Shown here in pieces: positions 62,917 through 64,000 of a DNA stretch of 64,000 bases. The position numbers were made by a program, and so were the translations under genes. This DNA comes from Arthrobacter alpinus. GTDB taxonomy: Bacteria; Actinomycetota; Actinomycetes; Actinomycetales; Micrococcaceae. The number at the start of each line of letters is the position of its first letter. The first letter of the stretch is position 1. The notes beneath the pieces were generated by a model. It ran no database searches. It worked only from the letters and a program-made list of their open reading frames with translations, and was not told the DNA's origin. The stretch lies in the NCBI RefSeq assembly GCF_900105965.1, contig NZ_FNTV01000001.1:1364001-1428000 (forward strand), written 5' to 3'.

Positions 62917-64000
62917 GCACCGCAGCACTGACTCCGGGCACGCGTGCCCCCCAAAAAAGCATCGAGTCCCGAGCCCCCAAACGCAAGGCTTCCCCCGAGC
63001 GCATCAGCGCCACCATCACGCTCGTCGTCTTGTTCCTGTTGGCCATCCAGGCTTTGCAGGGCATTGGCATCTCCCCCACTGCAATGCTCGAGAGCAGTGA
63101 AAACGCCGAACGCTTCTTTGCCCGCGTTGGCGGCGTCACCTTTGCGCCACTGGGCGAACTGCTCCAGCTGACCGCCCTCACGGTGGGCTTGGTGCTGTGC
63201 GGCACGCTCCTGGCCGCCTTCATCTCGGTGCCGGTGGCGATCATCTCCGCCTCCAACACCACCCCCGGCCCGGCCTGGCGCATGGTTGGTCGATTCATCG
63301 GCGTACTCACCCGCGCCATCCCCGATGTTGTCCTGGCCATGGTCTTCGTCCTCATGTTTTCGCTGGGGGCCGTGCCCGGCATCATGGCCATCGGCATCCA
63401 CTCCATCGGCATGATCTCCAAGATGTTCGCCGACGCCATCGAGCAGGTGGATGAGGGCCCCCGCCTGGCCATCCGCGCCACCGGCGGCACCAAGACCCAG
63501 GAGTTCGTCTCCGGCATCCTCCCGCAGGTCCTGCCCTCCTGGGTGGCCACCGTGCTCCACCGCAACGACATCAACCTGCGCGGCTCCGTCATTCTTGGCT
63601 ACGTGGGCATCGTCGGCCTTGGCCGCGAAATGTCCTACGCCTTCAAGGCCATGGACTATTCCCTGGGCACGGGCTACGCCATCGTCATCTTCGCCCTCTG
63701 CGTGCTGATGGAAATCATCTCCAGCGCCGTGCGCTCCGCCATGCTGGGCCACACACCCACCGGCCGCGGCATTGGCGACCGGCTGGTCCGCCGCTTTGGC
63801 AAGAAGACCGCCCAGGCCACCATGGCCGACGTCGTCCGCTTTGCAACGCCCCAGGCGGCCATGCACCGTCCATGGAACCATGCACGACGACGCACTGCAG
63901 TTTGGGGGGCCGCCGCGGTTCTGGTGGTGGTTGGCAGCGTCTTCATCAGCGAGATCCAGTGGCGCGACTTCCTCACAGTGTGGGGCAAGATCCCCGCCGT
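62913..64000 (+). CDS. phnE: Phosphonate ABC permease, partial at window end
   Basis: A permease of the PhnE family, 362 residues visible, open to the window end. The start is GTG within GTGA at the phnC stop. After a basic tail there are about five to six membrane segments. The EAA-like loop is RATGGTKTQEFVSGILPQVL and is followed by RGSVILGYVGIVGLG. A second basic linker (HRPWNHARRRTAVWGAAAVL) and a new membrane segment follow, so this seems to be the first half of a fused double permease. The second half is outside the window. Confidence 0.88.
   Translation, partial: MSTAALTPGTRAPQKSIESRAPKRKASPERISATITLVVLFLLAIQALQGIGISPTAMLESSENAERFFARVGGVTFAPLGELLQLTALTVGLVLCGTLLAAFISVPVAIISASNTTPGPAWRMVGRFIGVLTRAIPDVVLAMVFVLMFSLGAVPGIMAIGIHSIGMISKMFADAIEQVDEGPRLAIRATGGTKTQEFVSGILPQVLPSWVATVLHRNDINLRGSVILGYVGIVGLGREMSYAFKAMDYSLGTGYAIVIFALCVLMEIISSAVRSAMLGHTPTGRGIGDRLVRRFGKKTAQATMADVVRFATPQAAMHRPWNHARRRTAVWGAAAVLVVVGSVFISEIQWRDFLTVWGKIPA

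Noticed and set aside
1..64000. CRISPR array, tRNA, rRNA, insertion sequence or prophage
   Set aside because: No regularly spaced repeats, transposase or integrase motifs, or tRNA-like cloverleaf with CCA-type ends were found in the intergenic regions.

Overview
The window is a gene-dense stretch of a high-GC Gram-positive chromosome, most likely a soil member of the Micrococcaceae close to Arthrobacter. The pointers are a mycothione reductase (mycothiol is an actinobacterial thiol), a DUF222/HNH endonuclease of the type scattered through actinobacterial genomes, sugar importers without their own ATPase, many GTG/TTG starts and several apparently leaderless genes with a TANNNT box six bases before the start codon. 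No rRNA, tRNA, CRISPR array, prophage or insertion sequence was seen. The right end cuts a phosphonate permease gene.

Layout. 0-5 kb: an XRE/MmyB regulator, then an iron-siderophore ABC system (two FecCD permeases plus ATPase on the minus strand, lipoprotein binding protein on the plus strand) around a DtxR/IdeR-like box. 5-10 kb: DUF222/HNH protein, the ohr-ohrR peroxide pair and an alditol-oxidase-like flavoenzyme. 10-17.5 kb: a minus-strand sugar operon (binding protein, two permeases, two Gfo/Idh/MocA oxidoreductases, a ThuA-like protein) with a divergent LacI regulator; it resembles the thu loci that act through 3-keto-glycosides. 17.6-24 kb: a second LacI regulator, a second importer and an intracellular GH51 alpha-L-arabinofuranosidase, suggesting uptake and hydrolysis of arabino-oligosaccharides. 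24-32 kb: a sarcosine/N-methyl amino acid oxidase-like enzyme, two flavin reductases and an operon of acetyl-CoA synthetase, dimethylsulfone monooxygenase (SfnG), O-acetylhomoserine sulfhydrylase and a CoA-binding protein, readable as an organosulfur scavenging unit. 32-44 kb: mycothione reductase, a BetT-like BCCT transporter, an M20 amidohydrolase, a TetR/MFS efflux pair with twin operators, ArfB, two RibD-like reductases, a YciI-like protein, a MocR regulator, a VOC protein and a tiny membrane protein. 44-50 kb: a GH65 phosphorylase, beta-phosphoglucomutase-like HAD and LacI operon, then an Old Yellow Enzyme. 50-57.4 kb: a membrane protein with a monooxygenase-like domain, then ureABCEFGD and a NiCoT-family metal transporter. 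57-64 kb: a PASTA lipoprotein, an amino acid permease, a third RibD-like reductase, a small unknown protein next to a short-chain dehydrogenase remnant, and phnDCE with two PhnF-type operator half-palindromes.

The overall picture is of a scavenging soil lifestyle: plant sugars, urea, organosulfur compounds, phosphonates, osmolytes and iron, mostly under local repressors whose likely operators can be read directly. I found no clearly new multi-gene defence or mobile system. The most informative items are the regulatory palindromes, the thu-like locus, the acs-sfnG-metY operon, the variant nickel transporter and the decayed fragments.
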